NCBI GenBank assembly: GCA_018364155.1
Contig: JAGZMM010000004.1
Location: 124,001 to 188,000 of the forward strand
Source: Clostridiales bacterium
GTDB taxonomy: Bacteria; Bacillota; Clostridia; Oscillospirales; Acutalibacteraceae
Length of the DNA stretch: 64,000 nucleotides
Reading direction: 5' to 3'
Numbering within the stretch: position 1 is the first letter of the stretch; each line of letters begins with the position of its first letter. Of this stretch, positions 43,723-52,423 are shown piece after piece. A program made the translations under genes and the position numbers. The notes below the pieces were generated by a model. That model was given only the letters and a program-made list of their open reading frames with translations, did not search any database and was not told where the DNA came from.

Positions 43723-43908
43723 ATGAAGCAGAAAAATCCAACTATTTACGTGCTGAGGGAGAAAGCTGGAAACAACAGTTCCCTTCGGGACAAAGGAAGG
43801 CTTTTGAGATATGGGTCATCTCCATGGGACAAAGCCAAAAAAGAACAGGTGAAGCAGGCTGCCTCGAAAAAAACTCCGGAAGGGGTATTTTTTCAGGGGT
43901 TTAGTTAG
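43723..43908 (+). CDS. Possible 61-residue basic protein
   Basis: Frame opens at ATG 43723 (MKQKNPTIYVLREKAGNNSS) about 45 bases after the predicted transcription start. The ribosome site is weak and no family is recognised; its stop overlaps box D. It may be only part of a long untranslated leader. Confidence 0.25.
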   Translation: MKQKNPTIYVLREKAGNNSSLRDKGRLLRYGSSPWDKAKKEQVKQAASKKTPEGVFFQGFS

Positions 43909-43919
43909 TTGATGCTAAC
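43904..43919. promoter_or_regulatory. Palindromic operator, box D (surface NEAT gene)
   Basis: GTTAGTTGATGCTAAC, perfect arms. Confidence 0.65.
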
Positions 43920-43957
43920 TTTGGGTAGGCGGTCTCCTGCACAAAATAAATATACCG

Positions 43958-43984
43958 GGAGGGCGAGTTCACAGCTCGGCCTCC
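43958..43984 (+). promoter_or_regulatory. Stem-loop in the surface NEAT gene leader
   Basis: GGAGGGCGAG (43958-43967) pairs with CTCGGCCTCC (43975-43984), one mismatch. It lies just before the small leader frame. Confidence 0.4.
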
Positions 43985-44012
43985 TAACTAGAAACAATAG
44001 AAGGAGGAGCCC

Positions 44013-44039
44013 ATGAGCCGTATCAAAGATTCGCCGTAG
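44013..44039 (+). CDS. Possible 8-residue leader peptide
   Basis: AAGGAGGAG, a near-ideal ribosome site, sits 3 to 4 bases before ATG; the frame reads MSRIKDSP then TAG. Either a leader peptide controlling the surface NEAT gene or the relic of a lost gene. Confidence 0.3.
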   Translation: MSRIKDSP

Positions 44040-44063
44040 AAACGACAAAATTTTTTCATTGCA

Positions 44064-44081
44064 GGTTAGCAAATTCTAACC
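44064..44081. promoter_or_regulatory. Palindromic operator, box E (surface NEAT gene)
   Basis: GGTTAGCAAATTCTAACC, six-base perfect arms, 55 bases before the start codon of the surface protein. Confidence 0.65.
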
Positions 44082-44135
44082 GAAAATTTACGATCTCCCC
44101 TGCGTGGAAAAAAACGAAATGGAGGTAATCAAAAC

Positions 44136-47100
44136 ATGACAACGACAAAACAGTCGTGGTTCAAACGGAGCCTGGCAGTTCTGCTGGCCGTGATGCTGGT
44201 CATGAGCATGGGCGTTGCCAATGTGTTTGCTGCGGGAACACTTCCGGACAATGCCACGAAAGCGATCCATTTGGATGCACCAGTAGAAGACGGTGTGTAC
44301 CGAGGCACGGTAAATCTGGTGAATGCTTCGAATCCAAACCAGTATTCCATGGGGAACAGTGCTCTGCGCGGAAGCGATTCATATAATACGAAGAATCCGT
44401 CCGATGCAGGTTACCAATCTCTTATCATCGTTAAAGACGGAAAGGCAACCGCTGTTTTGCAAATGATGCCGATGGGATATTTAGGTACATATGGCTTTCT
44501 TATGGAGTTGGACAGCGTATATCCTGAATATTTTCAATATGGCCCCATAGAAGAATACACTACCTATACCCCGGCGGAAATACTTGCGACGCATAAGACA
44601 AAGAATGGCGACGTAGTGTATGACGACTACAATAATCCAGATTCGAAAATGGTTTATGACGGCTATCACGCGGATAATCCTAATAAAAACAAACGCCCAG
44701 GAGGCTTTGGAAAGGAAGAATCCTATGTAGATATTGACGGTGAGGCATATCCGTGGATTCTGGCGGTGGATGTAACTCCGGTAGCCTGGGATTTAGAAGA
44801 CAAGGAACTTCCAACCACGGCGGAAGAATTTACGGCAGATGAAGCTGCGTACTGCCATGTTTTTGTACCGGTTATGTTCTCAATCTCACAATCTTCCGGC
44901 GATCAGTATGCGCGATTGAATGTAGATTGGACTGGTCTGACAAAAATAGAGGATCCGTCTTTAGATTTGGAGTATCAATTATATCAGGCGAAACAGATCG
45001 AACAGGGATCATATTCGGACGAAACCTATCAGAATCTTCAGGATTGTATCAGCGAAATCATCATGCAGCTGAGCAATCGCTGGCCCTCCCAGACACTGGA
45101 GATGAGCGGGGAGAGCATCTCAGCAGCTCCTGTTATCAATTTCGAGGAATTGACGGCAGAAAAAACAGCGGAGATTCTGTTGAAACTGAAAACCGCAGTA
45201 GATTCCTTGGCGGAGCCGGTAGATACGTCTGCTCTTACAGATGCGCTGAATAAGGCGAAAGAAGTAAGCAAGATCCTTTACACAGACGAAAGCTACGCCA
45301 TACTGGAAGAAGCGATGGAGGCGGGAGAAGCCTTGTTGAACGGCACTCCAACTGAGCTGGAGGTTGCTGAAAGGGCACAGGCAATCCTTGATGCCATCAA
45401 AGGATTGGTTCCAATTTCCTCTAGCGAAGGGTGGGACGGAACTACTGTAAAACAGCCGGTGGTAAGCTATGGAACAGCTTCTGTTGAAACGGCGGAAGAA
45501 CTCGCCTGGGTAGCTCAGCAAATCAATTCAGGAAGCGAAGAAATCAATGCCATTTTCCTTCAGGGGGATATTGACCTTAACGGAAAAGAATGGACTCCTA
45601 TCGGAACAAAAAGCAATCCTTTTACAGGTAGATTTTATGGAAACGGCCATACCGTTTCCAATCTGCTCATCACCTCAGACAATGATTATCTTGGTCTGTT
45701 TGGTTATGTGCAGGGAGCAGACGGAGATTCTGCAAGTATCAGCGATATTACGGTGGTCGGTAATATTGAAACCACTGGAAAACAAGTTGGCGGTGTCGTA
45801 GGATATGCACAGTATGCAGACCTCTCTTATGTTCGCAATGAAGTCGATATTACGGTCAATAAGGCGAATTCTTCGGATATGCTGTCTTATACCGGCGGCG
45901 TTGTCGGTGAAGCCTCTCTCTGCGATATAGATCATGCATCTAACAGCGGAGAAATAACGGTTGCGTCCGGTCAGGACAATACCGGCGGGATCGTTGGTTA
46001 TACCAGCAAAAGCTATATCCGCCACAGCAGTAATTCAGGCAAGATAACAGCAGGCGGATATACGGGCGGGATCGTTGGGCATTACAATGTCCGCAGCGGC
46101 GCCTATGGAGTGACTGACTGCTATAACACGGGCAATATCAACGGAAGGGGCGGTATTGTCGGAGGAATTGCCGGCTACGTAAGCTGCAGCAATGGTGCTC
46201 TTGGTGTGCTAGCTGGTCTGTATAACCGCGGCAATATCACTGGCCAGAACAATGTCGGAGGTATCGTAGGATATTTTAGCGGTGGCAATATGTCTTCTGT
46301 GACAGGCGTATATTCAACCGGAGCCGTGACGGCTACTACCAGTTCCACAATGGGTAATGGCGTGATTGGCAGAATGCAAGGCGGTTTGGTCTACAATGTT
46401 TATGCTCTGGAGGGAACAGGCAGTATGATTGTCACCACCACCGGGAGCTCGGAGGTGGAGATCGTCAGGGATGCAGAATTCCGGAGCGAGGCGTGGTTCC
46501 AATCTGAAGATTTCTTTACAGATATGGGAAGTTACGCAAAATACTTCAGCATAGACACTGAATCCATAAACGGCGGTTATCCAGTATTGGCTTCTCAGAT
46601 GGAAGACATCCTCAAGAAAACCAAAGAGGATGCGCTGACACAGCTCAATGCATATAAAAATGCGGACGACTATAAGGGGTTGTCTCAGACAGCGATCTCA
46701 CAGATAAAAGAAGATGCAGCTGAGGCCATCGGCAATGCGGCAACCATTGCTCAGGTCGAAGAGCTTCTTGCAAAAGCAAAGTCCAATCTGGACGCTATCC
46801 CGAACGATGCGAACTATGGCCTTGATCTCACGGAACTAAAAGAAAAGCTTGCCGAGGCAAAAGAGCTCGAAGCCAAAGGCGGGGAACTGTATACCGCTGA
46901 AAGCTGGAACAGCCTGACGGCGACCATTGCAGGCGTTGAATATCTGCTAGAAAGCGGCTTTGGAACGCAGGATAAGGTGACGGAATACACTGGTCACCTG
47001 ACTACAAATATGAAGGGCTTGACTTATAAGGGGGCAGATTACTCCGCTGTGGATGCAGCGTTGGAACTGGTTCCTGAAGACTTATCGAGTTATACCGAAG

Positions 47101-48347
47101 AAAGCGTCAAAGTCGTTGAAGATGCGGTTGCCGCAGTGATCAGGGGATTTGATATCACCAAACAGGACGAAGTCAATGCCATGGCAGCAGCCATCAGCGA
47201 TGCAGTGAAAAATCTCGTTAAAACAGGAAGTCCTGATAAAACTAACCTGAAGGACGGCGTGTATTCCGTTTACGGCGAGATGATTAAGACCAACCGCACA
47301 GAAAAATCCATGAGCAACGACGCTATTAACCACACCATTAAGCTCACAGTTGGAGATGGAAAATATTACCTAACAATAGATTTCCACGGTCTGGCCTATC
47401 TCAACAAATTCGGCTATCTGGCGGAACTGTCCTATTATGACAACGGCTATACCTACGGCCAGTACGGCACTGTCGAAGGTACTTTGATTCCCGCTACTGT
47501 CCTTTCTACCCAGAAGAACGCCGACGGCAGCAACCTGTATGACGAATTCAATCAGGCGGGCGGATCCTATGAAGGCAAGCTGTACCCCGACCAGATCGAG
47601 TTCCCACTGGTAGCGGACGCTTTAGCAGACGAAGACGGTTATGTACCGCTGCATGTATTCGTACCGGTCATGGAGGATATTTCCGCAGGCACCGGCGATC
47701 AGGATGTGCTCTTAAAGCTCGACTGGTCCACCTTGAAGGAAACCACCGAAGACGATCCGGCTTTTGAGCCGGAAGAGCCGGTAGAGCAGTCCCCGGCTGT
47801 GGACTTCACCGATTCCGCCACGGGCGTAAAGGTGAATGCGGACAAGGGTGTGTTTGACGAAGGCATTCAGATTGTGGTTTCGGAAATCACTTCCAGGGCA
47901 GCCTATGACAGTGCCGCTTCCTCCCTCAGTGATGTGGGCAAGAAATTCAAGCTGTACGATATCAAATTCCTGGATGCGGACGGCAATGAAGTGGCCCCCA
48001 ACGGCACGGTGAGCATCAGCTTCCCGGTTGCGGCAGGCTATGATTCCGCGAATCTGGCGGTCTACCGTATGGCAGACGGCGGCAAGGTGCTGGTAAGAGG
48101 CACGGTGGAGAACGGCTATTACACCGTTATCACCAAGACCGCCGGAACCTACGCTCTGGTGGAAAAGGGCAGCACCATCACTGATGCGGAAAACACCGAG
48201 AACGCAGGAAACCAGAATCAGGGCAATACCAACATCCCGCAGACTGGCGGCAGCTCCAACATGGCGGTATATGCGCTGCTGGCTCTGGCTGCTGGCATGA
48301 TGGGCGTCACCCTGGTTACCAGAAAGCGCAAGTCTGACGAAGTTTAA
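44136..48347 (+). CDS. Cell-wall NEAT-domain heme/hemoprotein receptor with GLUG and FIVAR repeats (Shr-like role)
   Basis: 1403 residues, GGAGG 8 bases before ATG. Signal peptide about 1-33; NEAT-like domain 1 about 40-270 (EDGVYRGTVNL, SMGNSALRG, SLIIVKDGKATAV, CHVFVPVMF); FIVAR-like helices about 280-425; a GLUG-repeat beta-helix about 440-730 (repeated NTGGIVGYTS, YTGGIVGHY, NVGGIVGYF); more FIVAR-like helices to about 1020; NEAT-like domain 2 about 1035-1185 (LKDGVYSVYGEM, KSMSNDAINHTIKLTVGDGK, YYLTIDFHGL); a beta-rich module; then a NIPQTGG sorting signal, hydrophobic segment and RKRK tail. It should sit on the wall and take heme or bind hemoproteins, passing heme to the next protein. 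Preceded by boxes D and E. Confidence 0.8.
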   Translation: MTTTKQSWFKRSLAVLLAVMLVMSMGVANVFAAGTLPDNATKAIHLDAPVEDGVYRGTVNLVNASNPNQYSMGNSALRGSDSYNTKNPSDAGYQSLIIVKDGKATAVLQMMPMGYLGTYGFLMELDSVYPEYFQYGPIEEYTTYTPAEILATHKTKNGDVVYDDYNNPDSKMVYDGYHADNPNKNKRPGGFGKEESYVDIDGEAYPWILAVDVTPVAWDLEDKELPTTAEEFTADEAAYCHVFVPVMFSISQSSGDQYARLNVDWTGLTKIEDPSLDLEYQLYQAKQIEQGSYSDETYQNLQDCISEIIMQLSNRWPSQTLEMSGESISAAPVINFEELTAEKTAEILLKLKTAVDSLAEPVDTSALTDALNKAKEVSKILYTDESYAILEEAMEAGEALLNGTPTELEVAERAQAILDAIKGLVPISSSEGWDGTTVKQPVVSYGTASVETAEELAWVAQQINSGSEEINAIFLQGDIDLNGKEWTPIGTKSNPFTGRFYGNGHTVSNLLITSDNDYLGLFGYVQGADGDSASISDITVVGNIETTGKQVGGVVGYAQYADLSYVRNEVDITVNKANSSDMLSYTGGVVGEASLCDIDHASNSGEITVASGQDNTGGIVGYTSKSYIRHSSNSGKITAGGYTGGIVGHYNVRSGAYGVTDCYNTGNINGRGGIVGGIAGYVSCSNGALGVLAGLYNRGNITGQNNVGGIVGYFSGGNMSSVTGVYSTGAVTATTSSTMGNGVIGRMQGGLVYNVYALEGTGSMIVTTTGSSEVEIVRDAEFRSEAWFQSEDFFTDMGSYAKYFSIDTESINGGYPVLASQMEDILKKTKEDALTQLNAYKNADDYKGLSQTAISQIKEDAAEAIGNAATIAQVEELLAKAKSNLDAIPNDANYGLDLTELKEKLAEAKELEAKGGELYTAESWNSLTATIAGVEYLLESGFGTQDKVTEYTGHLTTNMKGLTYKGADYSAVDAALELVPEDLSSYTEESVKVVEDAVAAVIRGFDITKQDEVNAMAAAISDAVKNLVKTGSPDKTNLKDGVYSVYGEMIKTNRTEKSMSNDAINHTIKLTVGDGKYYLTIDFHGLAYLNKFGYLAELSYYDNGYTYGQYGTVEGTLIPATVLSTQKNADGSNLYDEFNQAGGSYEGKLYPDQIEFPLVADALADEDGYVPLHVFVPVMEDISAGTGDQDVLLKLDWSTLKETTEDDPAFEPEEPVEQSPAVDFTDSATGVKVNADKGVFDEGIQIVVSEITSRAAYDSAASSLSDVGKKFKLYDIKFLDADGNEVAPNGTVSISFPVAAGYDSANLAVYRMADGGKVLVRGTVENGYYTVITKTAGTYALVEKGSTITDAENTENAGNQNQGNTNIPQTGGSSNMAVYALLALAAGMMGVTLVTRKRKSDEV

Positions 48348-48364
48348 TCGAAGGAGATCACAAC

Positions 48365-49273
48365 ATGACGAATACTGCGACAAAGCTCAAGCGGGCGCTG
48401 TGCAGTATGGTGTTAATGCCCGCCCTCATGGCGGGCATTACTTCCATACCGGTGTTAGCAGCATCTAACGGTATCTATACCGCTACCGCAACCTCCCACT
48501 ATAAACACCCCACCACCGGGATCATTGAAGATTCCGGCGGCGAAGGCTCGTATGTCCTGGGCCAGTCCATGACCGACAGTGCCCTCAATAAAGCGGCGCT
48601 GGTGGAAGTGGATACCCAGGGAAATACCTATGTCACCGTGCGGCTCAACCTTATGGACAATATCCAGGATCCGCAGTTTCAGGTGGACGGCAACCGGAAC
48701 GGGAATTTTTCAGCGGTTTCCGCTACGGTCATGCAGGAGGATTTCACCGAGAACACCACCGACTTTCGGATGCAGGTGCCAGACGAAAACGCCATCATCC
48801 GATGCAATATGTATGTCATTCCTATGGGTCGGGACGTCATTTTTTATATCACGGTTGGTGATTTGAAATCCGGTTCCGGGGATTTCATCGCCAGCGTAAA
48901 GGTGGAACAGCCTGCACAGGAACCCGAGCCGGAGCAGTCTGACACCAGTGCATCTGCTGTCCAAACGCCCGCTTCCAGTACGTCGGACAGCCAAATGTCT
49001 TCCAGTGTCCCCCCTGCTTCGGAAGCGTCTTCCTCCACACCGGAGACTTCTTCCAGCGATACCGGCAGCGCATCTTCCGATGAAGACGAAGACGCGGTAA
49101 TTGGTCTCGAAGAGTTCGATGCCTCCGGCAACAAGGTGAGCGATACTTTCACCGAAGCAGAGCAGGTCGGCACCGGCAATCCCATCGTTTGGTGGGTCAT
49201 CGGCGGCATTATCGTCGTAGCCATTGCAGGCGGCTGCGTATGGTACTTCTGTTTCTTCCGGAAAAAGAAGTAA
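48365..49273 (+). CDS. Membrane-anchored NEAT-domain heme relay protein (Shp-like role)
   Basis: 302 residues, AAGGAG before ATG, 17 bases after the surface receptor gene. Signal peptide to about residue 34 (PVLAASNG); one NEAT-like domain about 36-180 (NGIYTATATS, YVLGQSMTDSALNKAALVEV, TYVTVRLNLM, MYVIPMGRDVIFYITVGDL); a Ser/Pro/Glu-rich linker; then a C-terminal membrane helix and KKK tail with no LPxTG. This is the layout of streptococcal Shp, which shuttles heme from Shr to the HtsA lipoprotein. The role is inferred from order and architecture. Confidence 0.75.
   Translation: MTNTATKLKRALCSMVLMPALMAGITSIPVLAASNGIYTATATSHYKHPTTGIIEDSGGEGSYVLGQSMTDSALNKAALVEVDTQGNTYVTVRLNLMDNIQDPQFQVDGNRNGNFSAVSATVMQEDFTENTTDFRMQVPDENAIIRCNMYVIPMGRDVIFYITVGDLKSGSGDFIASVKVEQPAQEPEPEQSDTSASAVQTPASSTSDSQMSSSVPPASEASSSTPETSSSDTGSASSDEDEDAVIGLEEFDASGNKVSDTFTEAEQVGTGNPIVWWVIGGIIVVAIAGGCVWYFCFFRKKK
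48454..48469. promoter_or_regulatory. Match to the island palindrome inside the coding sequence
   Basis: GTTAGCAGCATCTAAC fits GTTAG-N6-CTAAC but lies at the signal-peptide cleavage codons of the anchored NEAT gene. May be chance or an intragenic site. Confidence 0.25.
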
Positions 49274-49286
49274 GGGAGGCGGAGGC

Positions 49287-50177
49287 ATGAAACTCAAAAA
49301 AATCCTATCCCTTGTTTTAGCTGGTGCGATGGCGCTGTCCGTCACCGGCTGTGTCAACCAGCACCCGGAGGAAACCAGCAGTACAAATGAAAGCGGGGAA
49401 GTCCGCCTGGTGGCGACCTCCCCGGCAGTGGTGCAGATCTGTAACCGGCTGAATCTTGACTTGGTGGGCATCTGCGAATCCAGCAGCGAACTGCCGGAAC
49501 GGTATGACGGCGTTACCACCGTGGGCATGGCGATGAACCCGGATCTGGAAATCATCAAACCCCTTGACCCGGACTACATCCTGTCCCCCAGCTCCCTACA
49601 AAATGATTTACAGCCTAAATACGCCTCGATAGGCGTCAGCTCCCTGTTTTTAAACCTCAAAAGCGTGGAAGGAATGTATGCCTCTATTAAAGGCTTAGGC
49701 GAGAAATTCAGCCGGGAGGAAGAAGCCGCCGTTATGCTGGAGGAATTCGATTCCTTTATGACGGAATTTGCGGAAAAAAATGCCGGTAAGGAATCCCCCA
49801 AGGTGCTGGTGCTCATGGGCCTACCCGGTTCGTACATCATCGCGACTGATGACAGCTATGTGGGCAGCCTTGTGAAGCTGGCGGGCGGCACGAATGTCTA
49901 CGGCGACGGGGACGGGCAGGAATTCCTGTTCGCCAACACCGAGGATATGAAAACCAAGGAGCCAGACGTGATCCTCCGGGCGGCTCACGGCCTGCCGGAT
50001 GAGGCACGGAAGATGTTTGCGGAGGAATTTGCCACCAACGACATCTGGCAGCATTTTAAGGCGGTGCAGGAGGGCCGGGTGTACGACCTGGATTCCAGCC
50101 TCTTTAACATGAGCGCCAATTTCAGCTATGAGGAGGCGCTGAAGGCGCTGCAGCCCATGCTTTACGGCGAGGAATAA
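49287..50177 (+). CDS. Heme-type ABC transporter substrate-binding lipoprotein (IsdE/HtsA-like)
   Basis: 296 residues from ATG 49287 after GGAGGCGGAGG. Lipobox VTGC at about residue 22. Class III periplasmic-binding-protein fold: VRLVATSPAVVQICNRLNLDLVGI, VGMAMNPDLEIIKPLDPDYIL, VLVLMGLPGSYIIATDDSYVGSLVKLAGG and the C-terminal AVQEGRVYDLD. The Met in VGMAMNP falls where IsdE has an axial heme-ligand methionine region, though I cannot prove ligation. It receives heme from the upstream NEAT proteins and delivers it to the permease. Confidence 0.85.
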   Translation: MKLKKILSLVLAGAMALSVTGCVNQHPEETSSTNESGEVRLVATSPAVVQICNRLNLDLVGICESSSELPERYDGVTTVGMAMNPDLEIIKPLDPDYILSPSSLQNDLQPKYASIGVSSLFLNLKSVEGMYASIKGLGEKFSREEEAAVMLEEFDSFMTEFAEKNAGKESPKVLVLMGLPGSYIIATDDSYVGSLVKLAGGTNVYGDGDGQEFLFANTEDMKTKEPDVILRAAHGLPDEARKMFAEEFATNDIWQHFKAVQEGRVYDLDSSLFNMSANFSYEEALKALQPMLYGEE

Positions 50178-50198
50178 CCTGTAAAACAAAAAACGAAG

Positions 50199-50237
50199 CG
50201 GCCGGGTTTTCCTGTCGGGAGAATCCCGGCCGTTTTT
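50199..50237 (+). terminator. Intra-operon terminator between SBP and permease genes
   Basis: CGGCCGGG (50199-50206) pairs with CCCGGCCG (50225-50232), followed by T5. Probably partial, giving more binding protein than permease. Confidence 0.75.
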
Positions 50238-50256
50238 CCAAAAGGAGATTTTGCTT

Positions 50257-51249
50257 ATGGTAAGCAGCCGAAAGAAAATCCTCTCCTTTGTCATCACCGC
50301 CTTGGGGCTGCTGGCGCTGTTCCTGGTTGCCGTCAACACCGGCAGCTTGAAGGTGACGCCCCTGGAGCTGTTCAAAGGACTCTTTATTGAATACAACGAA
50401 AACGTGGCGACCATTTACGACCTGCGGTTTCCCCGCATCCTCATCGCCATCTTCGGCGGCGCGGCGACCGCCGTATCCGGCGTGCTTTTGCAGGCCGTGA
50501 TGAAAAACCCGCTGGCCGACCCCGGTATCATCGGGATTAGTTCCGGCGCCAGCCTGACGGCGGTGCTGATTACCGCCTTTGTGCCGACACTCTACCTTTT
50601 TACGCCCCTGTTCGCCTTTCTCGGCGGTATGGTGGCGTTCCTGCTGGTATACAGTCTTTCCTGGAAGGGCGGCCTGTCGCCCCTGCGCATTATCCTCGTT
50701 GGCGTGGCGGTCAACGCCATGTTTACCGGGCTCATGAGCGCCTTCAACTCCGGCACAGGGAGCAACTATTCCGGCGTCGCCAGCATTGTCAACGCTAACA
50801 TTACCATGAAGACCTGGGACGATTTCCAAACCCTGCTTTTGTATGTAGTGATCGGCCTGATCGCCTCCGTCTTTGTGCTGGGGCAGTGCAATCTGCTGGC
50901 GCTGGAGGATAAAACGGCCAGGAGCCTTGGCGTGAACGTTACCCGCAGCCGCATTGTCATTTCGGTGATCGCGGTGCTGCTGGCTTCCATCAGTACCGCT
51001 GTCATCGGCCCCATCAGCTTCCTGGGGCTGATTGTCCCCCATATCGCACGGCTGCTGGTGGGAAGCAATCATAAAGTGCTGGTGCCCTATTCCATCCTGC
51101 TGGGTGCGTTCACCCTGCTGCTGGCGGACACCCTGGGACGCACCATTGCGGCGCCCTATGAGATCAGCGCGGCCATCATCATGTCGGTGGTGGGCGGCCC
51201 GTTCTTTATCCTGCTGTTGAGGAGGTCGAAGCAAAGCTATGGACAATAA
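50257..51249 (+). CDS. FecCD-family ABC transporter permease (heme/iron)
   Basis: 330 residues from ATG 50257 with AAGGAG 9 bases upstream. About ten membrane segments; family marks are LRFPRILIAIFGGAATAVSGVLLQAVMKNPLADPGIIGISSGA and GPISFLGLIVPHIARLLVG (the ATPase-contact loop). Forms the membrane channel of the importer with the following ATPase, whose gene overlaps its end by 11 bases. Confidence 0.93.
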   Translation: MVSSRKKILSFVITALGLLALFLVAVNTGSLKVTPLELFKGLFIEYNENVATIYDLRFPRILIAIFGGAATAVSGVLLQAVMKNPLADPGIIGISSGASLTAVLITAFVPTLYLFTPLFAFLGGMVAFLLVYSLSWKGGLSPLRIILVGVAVNAMFTGLMSAFNSGTGSNYSGVASIVNANITMKTWDDFQTLLLYVVIGLIASVFVLGQCNLLALEDKTARSLGVNVTRSRIVISVIAVLLASISTAVIGPISFLGLIVPHIARLLVGSNHKVLVPYSILLGAFTLLLADTLGRTIAAPYEISAAIIMSVVGGPFFILLLRRSKQSYGQ

Positions 51250-52015
51250 CGTGTTTACCGTCAAAAATCTTTCTTTCGCCTACGGCAAACAGCAGGTACT
51301 GAAAGGGCTTGACTTGGAATTGCACGAAGGGAAAATCACTACTTTGATTGGCGCCAACGGCTGCGGAAAGAGTACGCTGTTCAATTTGATGACCAAAAAC
51401 CTGAAGCCGGACGAAGGGGAAATCCTCCTGCGGGGCGGGGATATTGCCGATATGCGGTTAAAAGATTTTGCCAGGGAGGTTTCCATCGTCCACCAGTACA
51501 ATACGGCGCCGGCGGATCTGAGTGTGGAAAAGCTGGTGAGTTACGGCCGGACGCCCTACCACACCATGGGGCTTTCCCCTGACCCCAAAGAAGACGAGGA
51601 AAAAATCCGCCGGGCGCTGGAGATCACCCATACATATAAGCATAGGGACAAGCCGGTGTCCGAACTGTCCGGCGGCCAGAAACAGCGGGTATGGATCGCC
51701 ATGGCGCTGGTGCAGGATACTAAGGTGCTGTTTCTCGACGAGCCCACCACCTATCTGGATATCCGTTACCAGCTGCAAATTCTGAAGCTGATCCGGCAGT
51801 TAAACCGGGAATACGGCATCACCATCGTCATGGTGCTCCACGACATCAACCAGTCGCTCTATTACAGTGATGAGATCGTCGCCATGAAGGACGGCAGGAT
51901 GATCGCCCACGGCCTGCCGGAAGAAATCCTCACAGGCGAGCTGGTCCGTGAAGTCTACGACGTGGAACTGGATATCCGAAGCGTGGGCGGCAAACCGTTT
52001 GTCATTCCAGTGTAA
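51239..52015 (+). CDS. FepC/HtsC-type ABC transporter ATPase
   Basis: 258 residues. Walker A GANGCGKST, Q-loop VHQ, signature LSGGQKQRVW, Walker B VLFLDEPTTYLD and H-loop VLHDINQS. The closing IRSVGGKPFVIPV is typical for iron/heme importer ATPases of the FecE group. Translationally coupled to the permease gene. Confidence 0.94.
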   Translation: MDNNVFTVKNLSFAYGKQQVLKGLDLELHEGKITTLIGANGCGKSTLFNLMTKNLKPDEGEILLRGGDIADMRLKDFAREVSIVHQYNTAPADLSVEKLVSYGRTPYHTMGLSPDPKEDEEKIRRALEITHTYKHRDKPVSELSGGQKQRVWIAMALVQDTKVLFLDEPTTYLDIRYQLQILKLIRQLNREYGITIVMVLHDINQSLYYSDEIVAMKDGRMIAHGLPEEILTGELVREVYDVELDIRSVGGKPFVIPV

Positions 52016-52042
52016 GCGGAAAGGAAGAAGGAGGCGGCTTCG

Positions 52043-52423
52043 ATGAAGCTCAGACGCACAACGGAAGATTACCTGAAAACCATTTACTTGCTGTCCCAAA
52101 AGACGGAAGTCCACGGCGCATATATCGCGGAAGAGCTGGGCGTATCCAAGCCGACAGTCTCCGTTTCTCTCAAGGCGCTGGAACGGGAGGGCTACCTGAC
52201 GCGGGACGAAAACCACGCCATCTGCCTGACGGAAGCGGGATTGAAAATCGCAAAGGCCACCTACGAACGGCACCAGACCTTCCAGACGCTGCTGGAGGAT
52301 CTGGGGGTAGATGGGGAAACAGCGGCGGCGGACGCCTGCCTGATGGAACACGCGGTCAGCCCGGAAAGCTACAAAGCCCTTCGGGAACTGGCGGGAAGAA
52401 AGAAGGCGGATGGGGATGAATAA
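52043..52423 (+). CDS. Short DtxR/MntR-family metal-dependent regulator
   Basis: 126 residues. Winged helix (TTEDYLKTIYLLSQKTEVHGAYIAEELGVSKPTVSVSLKALEREGYL) and dimerisation domain with the metal-site residues kept: His in YERHQTF and C-L-M-E-H in ADACLMEHAVSPES. The SH3-like third domain is missing. It follows the importer genes by 27 bases. In streptococci a DtxR-family protein (MtsR) controls the equivalent heme locus; this one is a candidate binder of the GTTAG-N6-CTAAC boxes. Confidence 0.88.
   Translation: MKLRRTTEDYLKTIYLLSQKTEVHGAYIAEELGVSKPTVSVSLKALEREGYLTRDENHAICLTEAGLKIAKATYERHQTFQTLLEDLGVDGETAAADACLMEHAVSPESYKALRELAGRKKADGDE

Noticed and set aside
43570..43908. 112-codon frame before the surface NEAT gene
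   Set aside because: It starts upstream of the mapped promoter pattern, lacks a ribosome site and runs through the promoter; at most the 61-codon part could be real.
45550..46350. Repetitive tract in the 1403-residue protein as a CRISPR or DNA-level repeat
   Set aside because: The periodicity is in the protein (GLUG repeats, NTGGIVGY-type) and the DNA units vary; no CRISPR-like constant repeats exist anywhere in the window.
48454..48469. Intragenic copy of the palindrome as a sixth regulon operator
   Set aside because: It coincides with signal-peptide cleavage codons and has no promoter beside it; kept only as a low-confidence match.
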